Source: Epiperipatus broadwayi
Taxonomy: Eukaryota > Onychophora > Udeonychophora > Euonychophora > Peripatidae
Assembly: GCA_028023455.1 (NCBI GenBank)
Contig: JAQFVV010000013.1
Coordinates: 7,656,411 to 7,720,410 of the forward strand
Direction: 5' to 3'
Length of the DNA: 64,000 nt
Shown here: positions 40,730 through 54,880 of the stretch, one piece after another
Numbering within the stretch: the stretch's first letter is position 1
How the letters are laid out: the number at the start of each line of letters is the position of its first letter
The notes under the pieces: generated by a model
What the model was told of the DNA's origin: nothing
What the model saw: the letters and a program-made list of their open reading frames with translations, nothing else
The model's database searches: none
Position numbers and translations under genes: made by a program

Positions 40730-42740
40730 AATTATTACTAATGACAATTTTTGGATGGTGTTCAATATGATGCCTCCCCCTCGTTTATCATTTTAAGTCA
40801 AAAGTGCAGTCCCTCACCTGTCCTGTACCTCGAACATGTCTTTGGTACCAATTATGCTGATCATGACATCACAAAGTCTAACATCATAATGAAGCTAAAA
40901 TCTCTCCCTGATACCATTTATCCTGAATCACATGCCATTTTTAAATTTCTTCTTTTACGTATTAGTAATCTCACATTATCTGTTATCATGAATTTATTTA
41001 ATTTTTTGTTTAAACAAATTCATCATATTGATGGGTTATATCTCAGTATCATTAGTTCCATTCCTCAAGGCAATACTTGTCTATTCCTATTAAATAACCT
41101 TTGCCCTATCTCTATGTCTCTTTTACTTATAAAAATTATTGAGTCTATCATATTCCCTTCAATTTCAGAATACTAATGTGCAAAGAAGGGTGCTTCCACC
41201 TCTGATTGACATCATGATGTGCAGGATTATAATTGATTATGTTAGAACTTCAACAAAAACTGACCCAATTGCAGTGCAAATAGATATTTCATCTGCCTTT
41301 GATTCTGTATCCATTGACTCTCTCATTGAATTGTTATAGTCTCATGACATACTTATTCCTATTCTCTATATATTTTAGCTAACATATTAACAATTAGAGA
41401 AATTTCTATTACTCTCAATGGCAGGGTGTCACCAGGCTTTAAGTCTTTTAACTATCCCGCAAGGGTTACCATTGAGTGCATTATTTTTCATCATCTATAT
41501 TAATCCGCTCCTTCTTGAGAAGAGAAACTATCTAGCATTCATGTCCCAATGACTTATGTCAAGCATATAACTTTTATGGATTATCTTGTTATCTTCCTTC
41601 TAAGAAGTATCTACTATCACTTATCTCAATTCTTGAAGGGTACACTGCTTGGTTTAAATTTCAATTTAAACTTGATAAATTATCCACATGGAGTATACTT
41701 TCTGGCAAGAGGGTCTTGTCTCTCTTTATTGCACTCTCACACAATTTTTTCAACTTTCCTATCTGTAAATCAATAAATGCCATGAGAAATGTCAATCCAG
41801 AGCCCCCTGCTCTCATCTATTGAAAAAAATCATTAATTCCCTGTCCAAAGCATACCTATCTATTCGTGCAAAAATCTCTAATCAACATATTAATTTTTCC
41901 AAAGATCATGTACTATATGTCAATCATTAGGTTCACCAATGCATTTAAGAGGAAGATAAATTCACTTAGTTCCAAATTAATATGGAATAAAAAGCTATAG
42001 TCATCAGTGTTAGAACACTAAATAGGCATGTCATAGATAATGGCCTCTGACTTCCCTCAATTCATAGCTTTTTCTTTCAAAGAGCATTTAGCTCAATATT
42101 TAAATTTATATCTGGATATCCTAATGCTATAAAATTTGTCTGCATTACCCCTACTGATAAACCACCGCCCGGTTGTGGTAAGTTGTTTCAATCTTCTTAA
42201 ATGTGTTGCTGTCCATCTTGACATGAATCAACATTCCATTTTAAGGAAAATAATGTATTGGGAAGCCTATAACATGACTCATAATACCAATCAATCTCAG
42301 TCTCTACTTAATCTCAATAATAAACAAATTATTTCAAATTCTGGCATCTAGAACCAAAATATTCCTTACTAAAATTAATGTAGATGCTCTACCCACTAAT
42401 TACTATTTGTTGCAAAGAGTGGCATATGTTAACATTGATCCTATCTACTCATGTCATAAATCAGAAGACACAATTTATTACCTTTTATTCCAATGTCCAA
42501 TCACTAACCTCATAAATAATATGAAGCATGGTCTCTTTCCCTTCATTAGAGTCACAATTTTCATCATGTTCACCCTTTGAGTCCTGAGGTGTCATTTTTG
42601 TTTTAACCCTATATCCAAGAAATTGCAATTACTGTTTTACAATCAGATATCTAAAATCAAAAACAGAGATAAGGTACTTGCTCCCCTGATATATATCATG
42701 CCACATGGTGCTTCATTGCTCTTTCTCCTGTGTGATAAGT
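40730..42740 (+). mobile_element. Non-LTR retrotransposon relic, family N copy 1
   Basis: Broken plus-strand frames give RT landmarks in order. SIPQGNTC then NNLCPISMSLLLIKIIESII (41060-41155) is the P-K-x---NYRPIS motif. QIDISSAFDSVSIDSLIELL (41275-41337) is motif A. TIPQGLPLSALFFIIYINPL (41452-41515) is the PQG-PLSP box. YVKHITFMDY replaces the YADD box (41552-41582). The C-terminal finger (42440-42510, CHKSED..., FQCP) follows. No endonuclease is seen. The same family occurs inverted at 55075-56650. Confidence 0.75.
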
Positions 42741-43129
42741 TATTAACCAAAGGATGCATATAAAGAATATCAATAGTCACATGGCATAGGTATGTTCTGG
42801 AAATGTGCTTCTGATATATAATTCTGTTTGAAACTGATTTTTTAATAATAAGTAAATAATTGATATATATTCAAATATGGACAATTAATCACCTCTATGA
42901 TACGTAAGCTACAACATATATATATATATGTTTTAGACATTTAAAATAATATAAACAATGTAGCCATATATTTTGCCAATAAAGATTATATTAAAACTAT
43001 AAACAAAAAAAAATGCTGGGGTCTTGATATGCTGATCATTGTCAGTGTTCTGGTCATATTATATCATTAATGTTCAAATCTATACCATAAAATGAAATAA
43101 GTAGATTTTAAAGATTTTTACCTTTGCTT

Positions 43130-43151
43130 CATCCAGAAAATTTTCTGGATG
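43130..43151. repeat. Perfect 22-bp palindrome
   Basis: CATCCAGAAAA directly followed by its exact inverse TTTTCTGGATG, with no loop. No annotated element surrounds it. Confidence 0.8.
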
Positions 43152-44329
43152 TCCACACACACATTTACCCCCACTTGTATATTATAACAACGTTATTGTC
43201 CAGAACTGGTTTAGAATTACAAGGGCCCTAATAACTGTGATTGTGGAACAAGAGAAAATAGACACAAACTAAATCTAGTCTAATACTACATAATTACTAG
43301 GATAGTCTACATTTAAAACACAACTCTGATGAAATCATTCACACACAAACACACACTAGTATTTCTCAGAACAGATAGCTAGAAGAATAAAAACATCAAC
43401 TATTTTTGTAAACAATTATTTAATAAAATTAACTAATAAACAAAAGGATTAAAAAGTTTAGAAATAATATGACAAACCCAATGATTTACAAATAATTTTA
43501 TGCCATACATATGATTTCATTTAAGACATTTAATTATTTTTTTCTGATTTTTTTTAATGTAAATGAATTATTCCCTTATAATAATTAAACCCTAAAAAAA
43601 AAAAATTAACTTTAATTTTCTTCCTTTTTTTATTTTTTAAAAATTTGAAGTCCCACACCCTTGACATTCTGAGAGAAGTATATCTTTTCAACAAAACAAA
43701 ATTATTCACTACTGTCATTATTATTTGTATTATAAAAGAACATGGATTTTTTTTAGTCCTTTTGTATTTACCTAGTTGAATGTTTCTTTTAATAACTTGC
43801 AATTAACAGTTTAGTCAAAATTTCTTGGCTCCGGGTGTTAGATTTCAGAATAAGAGTTCAATTTGACAATAATTTTCATTTCAGTTTTTCCACCATTCTT
43901 TTCTTGTAGTTTCAAATTTCTAGTTAAATAATTTCCATGTCAGATTAATACAAGCTGAGACAGTCATGATTTGGATATATTAATAGATATGGTTTGTTGA
44001 ATGTTTCTCCCAGGGATATTTTCTTTTTTCTACATTCCCTTTAGCGAAATTGGCTATATAGTTAGGTTTGTAATAGTTTGCTTTCAGCTAAAGCTTAGCA
44101 CAAGCTTCCTGTAAACTTCATTTGATTATATTGATGTATAAAAATCTTTTTAATTAGTAGTGACATCAGTTTAACTTCAGACCACTAGGCTCTTCTTTAC
44201 TCTTTACTTGACCATGGCTGAACTGATAATGATACTGCTTTCTCTTGCCCACATCTTATTTTTTAAGAAAGTCTTGATATTAGTATTCTATCCAGTTATG
44301 GGACTACCTCAGAAATTACACTGTTAAGC

Positions 44330-44790
44330 CTTGACCAATTGAGCTTTTTTTTTTACAAAAGATTTTTTATCAAAAAAAAATCTATTTCTATCTAATTAAA
44401 AACAGATTTCTTTTCAAATAAAAATCTCTTAATTGTTATTGGATTTTTTTCTTAATACTTGAAACACAACATTCTATTTATACAGTAATTTAGAAAACAT
44501 TTCATTTCTATAGAGAGAGAGAAATCCCAAATTGATTTTTTTTTTCATATGTCACAGCATCGACCGGGACGTAAACCCACAACCTTCTGCAACCAACTAC
44601 TTGCTTGCAAGGCGACTGCGATGACCTCCCGGCTAACAACGCTTGACCAATTGATTTTTTTTTTGCCTTAGTTATTTGAAAAACACACTATTCTATTTAT
44701 ATATTAATTTTGAAAAACTTTTCTTTAGAGAGAGAGGAAAAAAAAACCCTTTTAATTAATTGATAACAATTTCTAAAAAATGTCAATACA
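44330..44790. repeat. Direct repeat flanking SINE copy 1
   Basis: TTGACCAATTGA + poly-T, ACACTATTCTATTTATA and TTTCTTTAGAGAGAGAG-like sequence occur at about 44332-44525 and again at 44642-44745. The SINE sits at the junction, so a local duplication or two related insertions preceded or accompanied it. Confidence 0.5.
44536..44642 (-). mobile_element. tRNA-derived SINE, copy 1
   Basis: On the minus strand: a tRNA-like head with A-box-like GTTAGCCGGGAGG, B-box-like GGGTTTACGTCCC and the 3' acceptor half GGTCGATGC, then TGTGACATATG and a poly-A tail. It is flanked by CCAAATTGA (44527-44535) and CCAATTGA (44647-44654), an imperfect target duplication. Same family as 58011-58115. Confidence 0.75.
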
Positions 44791-46949
44791 TTATTGTCTT
44801 ATTTTAATTAACTGATAAACACTTTTAAAAATTCTACTCTTTTTTTTTTTAAAAGAAGAAAATAAATAAATAAATGAATTTACACATACCACTAAAAAAA
44901 AAAAATTGTTATTCCCCTTGTTTAAAAGGGAACCTAACAAAATTACATATTTATATTATTATCAACATGTTTTAAATTTGTCACATGATCATTTTATATA
45001 TATAACCTCTTAATAACTTTAATAAATATAATTTTAACCTAACTAAAATTTCTCTCTAAAAAACAAGGTTATTCTGAAACTAACATGAGAAGAAATATAT
45101 ATGTCAATGGTATACATATATTCCTGTTATATTATTAAATAATGTATTTTTGTTTTGCATTTAATTTATTCAATATAATAGTAATGGTTCACTAGTTATG
45201 CAAATCCAATATACATAAAAATTATATGCTATGAAAAATTTACAGAAAGTGCTCAAAATAATCATCATAAATTAATTTAATATATTAAAATAGAAAAATA
45301 TTTTTTTATTATATCTACTCTTGCATAATAAACAGAATTTATTCTCATATATAATAGTATTTATATATAAAAATATATCTAAGTTATTCAATTTTTATAT
45401 TATAATGATAAAAGATTTTAAACAATCTGGGGATATAAATTAACCTTTCTCTCTTTTATTTTTTGCTTTGATTATAATATATTCAATATATACGTAAATA
45501 GCAAACTACTTATGCACTTATTGTAATGAAGTTTTTATTTTTACTTTTACTGTTTTGATTATACAAGTCTTCACTAAATATGTAGATCAATCTGTACACA
45601 TACACTATGTGTAGCAAAATTTTCAATGTACATTATATTCAGGTCGAATATATATATATGAAAAATATTAAAGTATATAGGTATTTAATATAATAGTTAT
45701 GTTGAAAATTTTGTGTTTAGATTAATAGTACAATAAAGCTGTGGATTATGCTATATCTAACCAAGCAATTTCAATTATATGCTATCCAAAATAAAATGTA
45801 AACAAAGTTGGAAATAAATAAAAAAAAACATTTGCAAATTTTAATATTGAGTAGCTATTTTTCCTTCTCTAAGCTGAGCGCATACAAATTTCTTTAGTTT
45901 ATGTTGAAAACATATATATTTTAATCTTCCTTTATTATCCTTTTTGAATTTGATGTACACTATTTTGCTTAATATGATTGTAAAAAATAAAATAGTTTCT
46001 GAAAGTAAAAGCTTTACAAGATATCAGAATATTCATTAAATATGAACATAATTTGTGAGATAGTAATTTTTTGAAAGAGTGAATCTATTGTTCTATAAAA
46101 GAAAAAAAGTTACTGAAATAAAAAAAGAATATTTCCCAGAGCATATTTTGCTATTTTTTTTTTTTACTTCAATAAGTACATGAGTGAACACACACTTTAA
46201 AATACAATAAATATCTCTTCCATTTATTACTAGTAATTATATTATTTTTTTATAATTATTTTATTTATAATGTAATTTTGATTTACTATAACTTCAAAAT
46301 GTACAGCTTATCCACAAATCACCCAAAGATCATTTGCATGGGATCTCCACATTCAGATGTCACAGAATAAACTTTTTTTTTTTATTGCCTGCTAAGATCA
46401 GCTAGACACATATTCTAATTAAATTATTGATTGCAAAACAATGATAAATGCTAAAAATAATCAGATACTACAATTTATTCACATATATGCAGTTTTATAA
46501 TTTATAAGTTAGTATGATTAATTATTAATGGATTCAATAATTAAGTTTATGCACAGATAGTATACTATATAATACTTTTTAAATAACATTTTTTAATTAT
46601 ACTTCAAAAATACATATATTTAAGGCATACTATTTTAAATCTTCAAAAAACTATCTTAAATTTATTAAATTTTCACATTATATACATATACAAATACACA
46701 AATAAAAACCTTCATACAGTACATGCAATACACCTGCCTTACATATTATCAATTTCTTACATGTCTATATAATTGCTTTTTATTTTATTTTATAAAAGAC
46801 AATATTACAAGACAGGAGAACTATTGTTTAAGTAAATTAAAATAAATTATGGTTTACTGGGGTTAATTAATTTAACTACTATTAATAATCAGCAAATACT
46901 TCAAAGCTACAATATATGTAAAACTGGGGGTGAATTGAAAGTATAGACA

Positions 46950-49720
46950 TTTTGAAAAAAGAACATCCTGAATTTTACTTTGATTTTGTGCCCAACAGTT
47001 CATTTTCTACCTCTTCTGGTGATGCATTAATATTAGAATTTTACAACAAATATAAATATTTAAGTCATCATTAGATATTTTCCAAAAGATAGGTTTCCCA
47101 CAACAAACCAGACTATCGACTCAAGCTTTCCTTTCTTCTGATACATGGCTATTTTCTTCTTTAAGTTTACTGACTAGTTTCTTTTTTCTCTTTTGCACAT
47201 AGCTTCTTCTTGTTCAATTAATTTAATCTTTGTAAGTCATAATTTCTTTTCAAAATATTTTTATTTCACTTATTTTTTTTCAACTTTTCTGCACTTCTAA
47301 ACTTATCTATCTAATATCATTTTCATTCTCAAACAAATTATATTTTTAAAGCTTACAATTTTTTTCTCTTCACATATTCCTATTGTCAATACCTCTGTTA
47401 CACATAAAGGAATACACCAAACAAAACTTTTAACAAACCCTTTTCTTAAATCTTAATTTCAATAAACTACAGAATAATCACATTTCTTATTAAAAGTCTG
47501 ATCACTATTGCAATGCTCATTTTTACTCTTCAACATTCATTTTATTGTTTTATATTTATGTTGATCTTAAACTTTAAGTTCTATCATTTCTATTTAAAAG
47601 TGTTATAAAATTCATCAGAGAAACATCCACCTTTATATCACTCATTATCTATCTTTCAATTATTTTCAGATTTATATATAAATTTCTAAATAAATGTCTT
47701 CAATCTTTAGTTTTTGTTTGTTTAAATATATTCAGCAAGATAAATCCATTTATTTCCTCACCAAATGACTTTTGAAGATCAACAAAACAAATATTAATTT
47801 TTTTTCTTTATAAATCTTTTAAATACACATTTGCATGTGTAACAAAATTGTCGCTTTCTTCTTTACAATCTAAAACTGGGTGCACTTTTGGTGAAGTTCA
47901 CCACAATAATAGCTCTCTTAAATTAATTATTGTTGCTGCTTTATTTTCAGTACTCTAATTGCATATACTGTCTCTGAATTTTTCTAATCTACACTCTCTC
48001 CAGATACAAACATGTCTAATCTATTAAAAAATATCTATTGAAACAACATTATAATCACATGTAAGATTAAACTAACTGATCTAAAAATATTCCTATTTGA
48101 ATTAAATTACTTTTTTAAAGAGAATTATAACAGTTGAATTAAAATAATAAAATTGTAACAATTTAATTGGTTGATTGAATTTTCAGACTTAATGGTGGTT
48201 AAGAAGTAATCGATTTAAAAATTATAAGCCATATTTGACTCAGGATGCTGCATATTTCTATCAAAGACAATAAATGCAAATAAATGTATATAATATACTA
48301 AGTAAATTAGTGGGCACTAATTAGCAAACTATAAGTTTTAAACTAAATATGCTATGAGAACTACTACAATAAATAACATTTGTATGTGTGTATATATATA
48401 ATAGAATAACAAAAAAAAAAAATGAAACTTAAGACATCAATTTCTTATGAACAGAAAATGGTTTGTAGTCATAAGAATCTTGATTTATGGAACATTCTAA
48501 TCATGCCATTATATGTAAAACTTATAATTTGCTAATTAATATCCATTAATTTATTTAGTAATTTATATGCTAATTTGCATTTATTGTATTTATCAAAGAT
48601 GTGTAGCATTGAAAATTGTTTACCCTATGACTTTTGAAATGACTGTAATATAACTATATTATACTAAAATCATTAACCTTTTCAATTTTTTTTCTGTCAT
48701 ATCTTTTAGCAATTCAAAGAAATCATATAAATTCTTTCTGCATTGCAATTTTAATCTCACTCCTTACAACTTCTTCACTATAGCATAAGGTTATTTTATT
48801 GTTACATATATGACTTTTTTTTTCCAATTATTTACACAATCTTATCTTTTCAATGTATATATTTTCTAATTTATTCTTTTTAGCTTCATTTACTGTTTCT
48901 TTCACTCTTTTCCACAAAATGTTAATATTCCACTATTTTATATTGAATATTAAACAATATCTACCTTTTCATTCTTCAATTTTACATTCATTTTCTACCC
49001 ATTCTCCTAGTTCTACTTCTTTACAGCTCAATTCACAATGAAATCTATACACAGTTTTGCTTTATACAGATTTCATCTTTTTTTAATCTATTCATTAACA
49101 ATCCAAGACATGTTATATCTTCTCTTTAATAATTCTACTATCTTTCTTGTAGTATCAAATATATTTTTCTTGAGATTCTATTTTTTATTTGAATTTAGCT
49201 TCTTATCCAAGAAACTGAAAATTTTCTTTCTATAGTCCTCATTAATATACTGATATGATTTAAAATAAATACTAATTGTGACTCCAATATAAATCATCTC
49301 AGAGATAGATAAATAATCTTTAAATTGTTTTTAATTCTATATTGATAATATGTTTACTATTAAATTATTATTCTAATAGAAATTCGAAATCTATCTTTTT
49401 CATTTGGTACTTCCCATTTATAAATATTCTGCTAATGATTTTTAAAACTATGTAGTCATTATTAGTATGCTAATTTTCTTATATTCAGAAATTTTTCACT
49501 TCTCTTATTTTTTATTCAAAACTCATCTCAATAACTTTATCTGTTACTACAGTATTCCAATACCCCATTATTATTATTATACAACTATGCTTATTTTTTT
49601 TTTAAATTTCTTCATACATATTTTCTATAAATCATCATTATAATCATAATCACAAATTGTCTTATAAATTTAAATAATTTCCAGATCTTTAGAATATATT
49701 TCCAATTTTACCATGTTCTA
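46950..49720 (-). mobile_element. Old, highly decayed non-LTR relic (pyrimidine-rich on the plus strand)
   Basis: The plus strand is C/T-rich like the antisense of copy A. Minus-strand fragments include NICFVDLQKSFGEEINGFIL (about 47750-47800), an RT motif A with catalytic Asp, and LWKRVKETVNEAKKNKLENI (about 48855-48915), like pre-RT sequence. Stops are frequent. Two pyrimidine-strand ORFs at 48853-49235 are shadows of this. Boundaries are uncertain. Confidence 0.4.
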
Positions 49721-51670
49721 ATTACAAAATTCTATTTTGCTTAGAATTTGAAACAATACCTATGCCATTATGCTTATTTGTACAATCTAGAATATAAAAC
49801 TTTACCCACCCACCCCAACCCATTCCATTTGTCTAGACTTACTATATCTGCTCTTTTTATTATTTAACAATTTATCATCTTTAGTTTGCTAGTGATTTAA
49901 AAATTTTGTGTGCCTATTCTTATAATAATTTTAAATGTCAATAGTTTAAACGGATAATAATGTACTACAAAATTATTATGTTCAATCCGTATCACTGATG
50001 AGATTTTTTTATCATTTACTTTTTTCATCAAATTTAATTGTTGTAGAAAATTCAAACATTTTCATTGTATTTAAATGTCTATCATTCACAGATTTAACAT
50101 GTTCTTTAAATATCAATATTGCACAAAGTACCATACATCCTTATATGTAAAAACTCATCGTTTTTATTTACAGTATTTAATAAAAGAAAGAATATTATTC
50201 AGCCTGAGTTAGAACGACAGCCTTAGCCTGGAAAAGAAAATAATCATTGCATTTTGAAGACTTATGTTATTTATTTATCTGGTTTAAGAATGAGAAATCA
50301 TTATCATTCCAATCTTGCTCTTTTTATCTATCTACCCTACAAGAATGAAGAAGAGAAAATCTCTTGATGCTTTTCAATTAAACAAGCCAAAACTACAGCC
50401 AACAAACTGATTTATTCACTTACCAAACAATCAAAAAGTATTATAATAATTTAATGGTTTAACTTGTATATTTCAAACTAAGTCAAGAAGTACATAGAAT
50501 TAATTAATAAACTAAATTGAAACTACTTCATTGACAATAAATAAATAAATAAATAATATCAAGGATTATATTGTGTAGTCATCAACAGCTATGGCTGAAT
50601 AAACATATAACTATTTTTGTTAGCAATTAATATTTATTTAACTATTTATTTTGTAGTTAATACTAATCTACTTTGAAAATAATGTTTGTTTTTGCTCAGT
50701 AAGATGTACAGTTGTTTTATAATATGTTATTTATTATTATTCAATTATATGAGTCAAATATTGGTAAAGTATCTGAATTAATATATATATATTTTTAAAT
50801 CAATAACATCAAGTAATATAACTTATTGAATACCATTGCTTAGAAAATTAATGTCCATGTCTTATTGATGTTTATATTATCCATCTTAGGATAAAGTATA
50901 TTGTTTGAGAGAGTGCAGATACATTACATAATTACTATTGTATGGAATAAAATGATAATAAAACTTGTTGAATGTTATATATTTTTGTCTTTGTTCACTT
51001 TTCATGTATGCATTTCATCAATTTATCAGAGGTTTAAACCAAGTAATGCAATATCGTAAATTAATTTCTTGAACCCTTAAGCTTCAGTTCGGTGCTGATG
51101 GGATAATCACCAAATGGCTATAACTTCAAATTTAGGTTGCTTGTTGGGCCATTATGGATATTAAATAGTGTAGTCACTCCAAAATAGTAAATATTCCCAT
51201 AATCTTGGGTATTTATAAATCATATCCATATGATGAGCAATAAATATTACTATTATCAGCAATAGGGTTTTTTTTAACAATGTCCTTTAGTATGCTCATC
51301 AAATTATAATTGGATCAATAACTGTGCCAAATAATCAATATATATGTCATCCTTGTACATATGGCTACCCAAGAGTGATCTGATCAAATCATCCTATATA
51401 TGTCATCCTGTTATAATACAGTATTTTTTTTGTAAGCATTCTTGTTTTGTTTTTTGTTTTTGTATATATTTACTAATAAATACTCATATTTTATGTAAGT
51501 AGTTTTTTATATTTAATTATTATTATTTTTTCTTTTTATTCAAAACTAATGGGTGTTTAATATGGAAGATGAATATATTGAAAAGGAAGGTTTTTTGGAT
51601 GAATAGGAGATAAAATTCTGTCTGGATTTTAACTTTCCATCATAGGTACCTTAAAAGAGTTAAGTTCTAT

Positions 51671-51795
51671 AGCCCTGTGAAATTGGTAGAGCTTCCAACT
51701 TGGGATTGGGAGGTCCCAGGATCAATTCTGGTGCATGCAGATTTGGTGCTCAAATTTCTTATGAACTCCCAAGCAATAAAGCTATATGCCATTAT
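51671..51795 (+). mobile_element. Second tRNA-related SINE family (Pro-like head)
   Basis: A-box-like AAATTGGTAGAGC, anticodon arm CCAAC TTGGGAT TGGGA (loop with GGG, as in tRNA-Pro), AGGTCCC and B-box-like GGATCAATTCTGG. The acceptor ends no longer pair. A non-tRNA tail (GTGCTCAAATTTCTTATGAA) follows. Decayed. Confidence 0.55.
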
Positions 51796-53789
51796 TTATT
51801 TTTATGTTCTAGAAATATATAATTTTAGTATTCATCAATCGAGATTATCTTAAATAGACAAATTTTATTTATATAAATTATTTAGTTGTGTGCATTGTTC
51901 TTAATTTATTGATCTCATTCCAAATGCGTACATAAATAATTTATATAGAATCTGAGAACTCGTTCTGAGTTGGGGGAAATGGTGGGTTATTATCAAGGAA
52001 AATAGGAATGAGGTTGCCAAAGATAATATATCCATAGATGTATTTTCTGAGAAAATAATAGCACTCAGTTAGGATTAGCATAGTGCAAGCTCCATTAATA
52101 AAAAAAAAACCTCAATAATAATAATAAAATTAAATATTTATGGATAAAAGTTAAGTGTGACCTCTGAGTGATAATTTAACATATGTGACATTAGGTTTGC
52201 TCTTTATCATCAATATTAACTTAGTTATTTGCCTATATATCAGTCATCAGAAGAGACACTATCTGGTTCTCTTTATAATATATAAGTATATAGACAAAAT
52301 AAAATTAGATTTATATAAAATGTAAAATTAAATAACATTTTGATTGCATGCAATATATTGTATATAATTTTTTTATTTAGGACTCTAAAAAAGATGGTTA
52401 AACAATACAAATGTCAGATGTTAATTAATAGTTTTGTACATTATGAAAATTACATAGGAAATGCAGATATTGTACTTAAAATATTGTTTTAATTTAAATA
52501 TATCAATTATTAAAATTTATTCAAGCATAGATATTTTTGTTATTTGTTGCCTGTAAAAGTATAAATTATAAAAATTTAAATATGAAATGCAATATATTTA
52601 AAAGAAGAAATTTTAGATTTAAATCTTTTATGAATTTATCCATTAATTAGAATACTTATTTTCACCTTTTTATTATAATTTACAAAATTGTAAGATTCAA
52701 ACTTTTATTCTTTCCATTTTTGATAAAGATTCATTCTATTTGAACCATCTGTGCAATATTTTGTTAATAATTGCCTCTTTATAATAATTATCCTGAACTT
52801 TCAAAAAAAAAAAAAAAACATTCAATGTTTGGGCATTTTCACAAGCCTGAGGAGGACTAGTATTGGTAGCCCAAATTGTAATTGTATCATTTGTGATGAT
52901 TTTCTGATTTACATTAGAAGATTTAATGCCATAATACATATATTTGATTGTAATTATATTCAAGCTTTTCAACCGATGCACTATCAGTACTTATAAGTAA
53001 AGTTAGTCTATTATATATAGTGAGATAATTCAGGCATAAATAACCTAAAGAATGGAAGTTGCCCATGAAATATATATATATAATTAAAGCTAAACAGAGC
53101 AAAACTCTCCATACAGTATTGAAATGTGATCATGTGATGCTTAATGGTTTATAATTAAAGCTGTCGATTTGATAATCTTTTTCATGGTTTCGATAGTTTA
53201 TCAAAATGGAGTACTAAAAAGTGATTTGTTTGTATAGTTGTTTCTAGCATAATGCTTAATTTTTATATTGATCTCTAACATATTCATTATAAACATTGTG
53301 CATTAGTTTAGAATACTATTTTTTATTATTATTATTAGATTTTTCTGGTAAGATAATAAGAAATTTGTAGTACTTTACCCTTTTTTTCATGATTTTAGCT
53401 TTCTATAAAATTCTTGTTATGATTTAGTGGATATTTTCATAATTCATTTTTGAAATATTAATTGTCTTTTAAAAAAATTCACAGGACCTATGCAGATTAT
53501 AGTTTCTGAGACTAAACTTTTTAATATTTATTTTGCTAGTCAAAATAATTAAGAAGTGCAGTTTTAACTAATTCATTTGCAAAATTAGATAAAATCACTT
53601 TCTTAGTTAATTGTAGAATTGAGTTTTTTATTTACTTCTATTAATGATAAGTTTATTTTGTCTGATTGTCTAAATCTTGCTTTAATGCAAAAGGAAATTT
53701 AAAAAAAAAAAAAATATTTATTAGGCAAAAAATTTTTGGTAATACATTTGTTGATTTATGTTTTTAATTTTTGGATTTGTTTGATTTTT

Positions 53790-53815
53790 TGTTGTTGTTG
53801 TTGTTGTTGTTATTG
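53790..53815 (+). repeat. (TTG)n microsatellite
   Basis: About seven TTG units in a T/G-rich stretch that continues to the homopolymer-rich 53.8-54.0 kb region. Confidence 0.85.
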
Positions 53816-53949
53816 TTTTGTTTTATTTTTTTATTGTAACCGGTTTGATGTATATTTCTTAAAAATAAAAAAATGTTTTTTTTTTTGGCTTTAATAAAAT
53901 ATTCTTTTTTTTTTAAAAAAAAAAAAACAACAAACATTTCTTTTTGTCC

Positions 53950-54880
53950 TGTCTTTTTTTTTTTTTAAAGAAACTTCTTTATTTTTTTATAACCAAGTCT
54001 TTTTTATCGTTTTTGAAAAAACTTTTTTTTTTTTGTTTATCAAGAAACAAGGCTTTCTTGACAGACCTCTCTAAGATCTGTCGTCATATTCCTTACAGCG
54101 TTTTAACACCTTTCCAACTCAGCTCTAATACGCTTCACTGTAAGCTGATCCCGGCTTCGAAGAATAAATTAGTCGTACCACTTGCGAAAAAGCAATTCAC
54201 AGGCAGCCCTCAAAGCCCGTCCCATGAGCGAATGGAACACCTTCGTCGCCATTGACGCGATTGACATTCCATTTCAGATGTTTGACAACGCCTTAATTTT
54301 ATTAAACCACCACAAAGACAGTTTTTCTGGGTGAGTAAAATATTTTCTTTTTTGGGGGGTTGAAGGAAGGCCACCGCATCTGCTTCTGTAGCAGGTAAAT
54401 CTCAAAACTACGATGCAGAACAGTCGTCTGCCATTGAACTGTTTTGATCTCGAAAAAGTATCGGAAAGTGTGCGACTTGATCATGAACTTTGCCAAATCG
54501 TGATTTACACTCCTCATTTAGTGAATTCTGACCCCTGACAACGAAAGTAGGAGCGTTTGAGAATTTGTTACAATTTTTACTAACTCACATCAATTACAAT
54601 ACATTGAAGCAAAAAAAAAAAGTTCTAATATACTTTTCGTCATTACAATTACAGAAACCTTCATATCATACGCTGTACAATAGTCAAGTGTAATGTCTAT
54701 AGAGAGTGTCGTATACTCGTCGCTAATAATGTTCAACATGCTAGAGATGTTGGGGTAAGGGTGCACTTCAACATCTTAGTGTTTGAACAGTTTACAGGTC
54801 GTAAGATCTATGAACGGCCTTGTAAACAGCATATTTATGTGCTTTAGCGTAGAAACAGCGCCATCGTGCAGTGTGGATCA
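53950..54880. promoter_or_regulatory. CpG-retaining, GC-richer island inside the 22-kb intron
   Basis: Most of this window is strongly CpG-poor, but this ~900-bp stretch keeps many CpG sites, for example around 54094, 54130, 54172, 54238-54262, 54450-54500, 54547, 54710-54722 and 54840-54862. It carries no transposon similarity that I recognise. CpG retention in an otherwise depleted genome suggests an unmethylated promoter or a young insertion. The possible exon at 54224 lies inside it. Confidence 0.35.
54224..54330 (+). CDS. Possible first exon of another plus-strand gene in a CpG-retaining island
   Basis: An ATG at 54224 opens 35 codons (MSEWNTFVAIDAIDIPFQMF, then DNALILLNHHKDSFS) ending at a consensus donor GG|GTGAGT in phase 2. 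The frame stops just after the donor, so splicing would be required. It cannot join the exon at 59047, because that junction makes a stop codon. The segment is unusually GC- and CpG-rich for this window. Other frames and the opposite strand are also fairly open here, which weakens the call. It might be a nested gene, an alternative first exon or an unclassified remnant. Confidence 0.3.

Larger units (their letters stand above)
42741..46949. other. Intronic sequence with SINE copy 1 and simple repeats
   Basis: Outside the SINE/direct-repeat block (44330-44790) and the palindrome (43130) I see no coding or structured element. The minus ORF at 43554-43802 spans a poly-A run and is not convincing. 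Confidence 0.5.
49721..53949. other. Intronic sequence, no gene supported
   Basis: Holds the Pro-like SINE (51671). Paired antisense ORFs at 52736-52996 are open on both strands across a poly-A run and have no family features, so they are not called. Confidence 0.5.

Noticed and set aside
52736-52996. Overlapping 81-codon ORFs on both strands
   Set aside because: Both run through a poly-A/T run and show no domain, splice site or codon signature.
54302-54517. 71-codon minus ORF in the CpG-retaining island
   Set aside because: No family features and it overlaps a better donor-bearing plus exon; could not be supported on its own.
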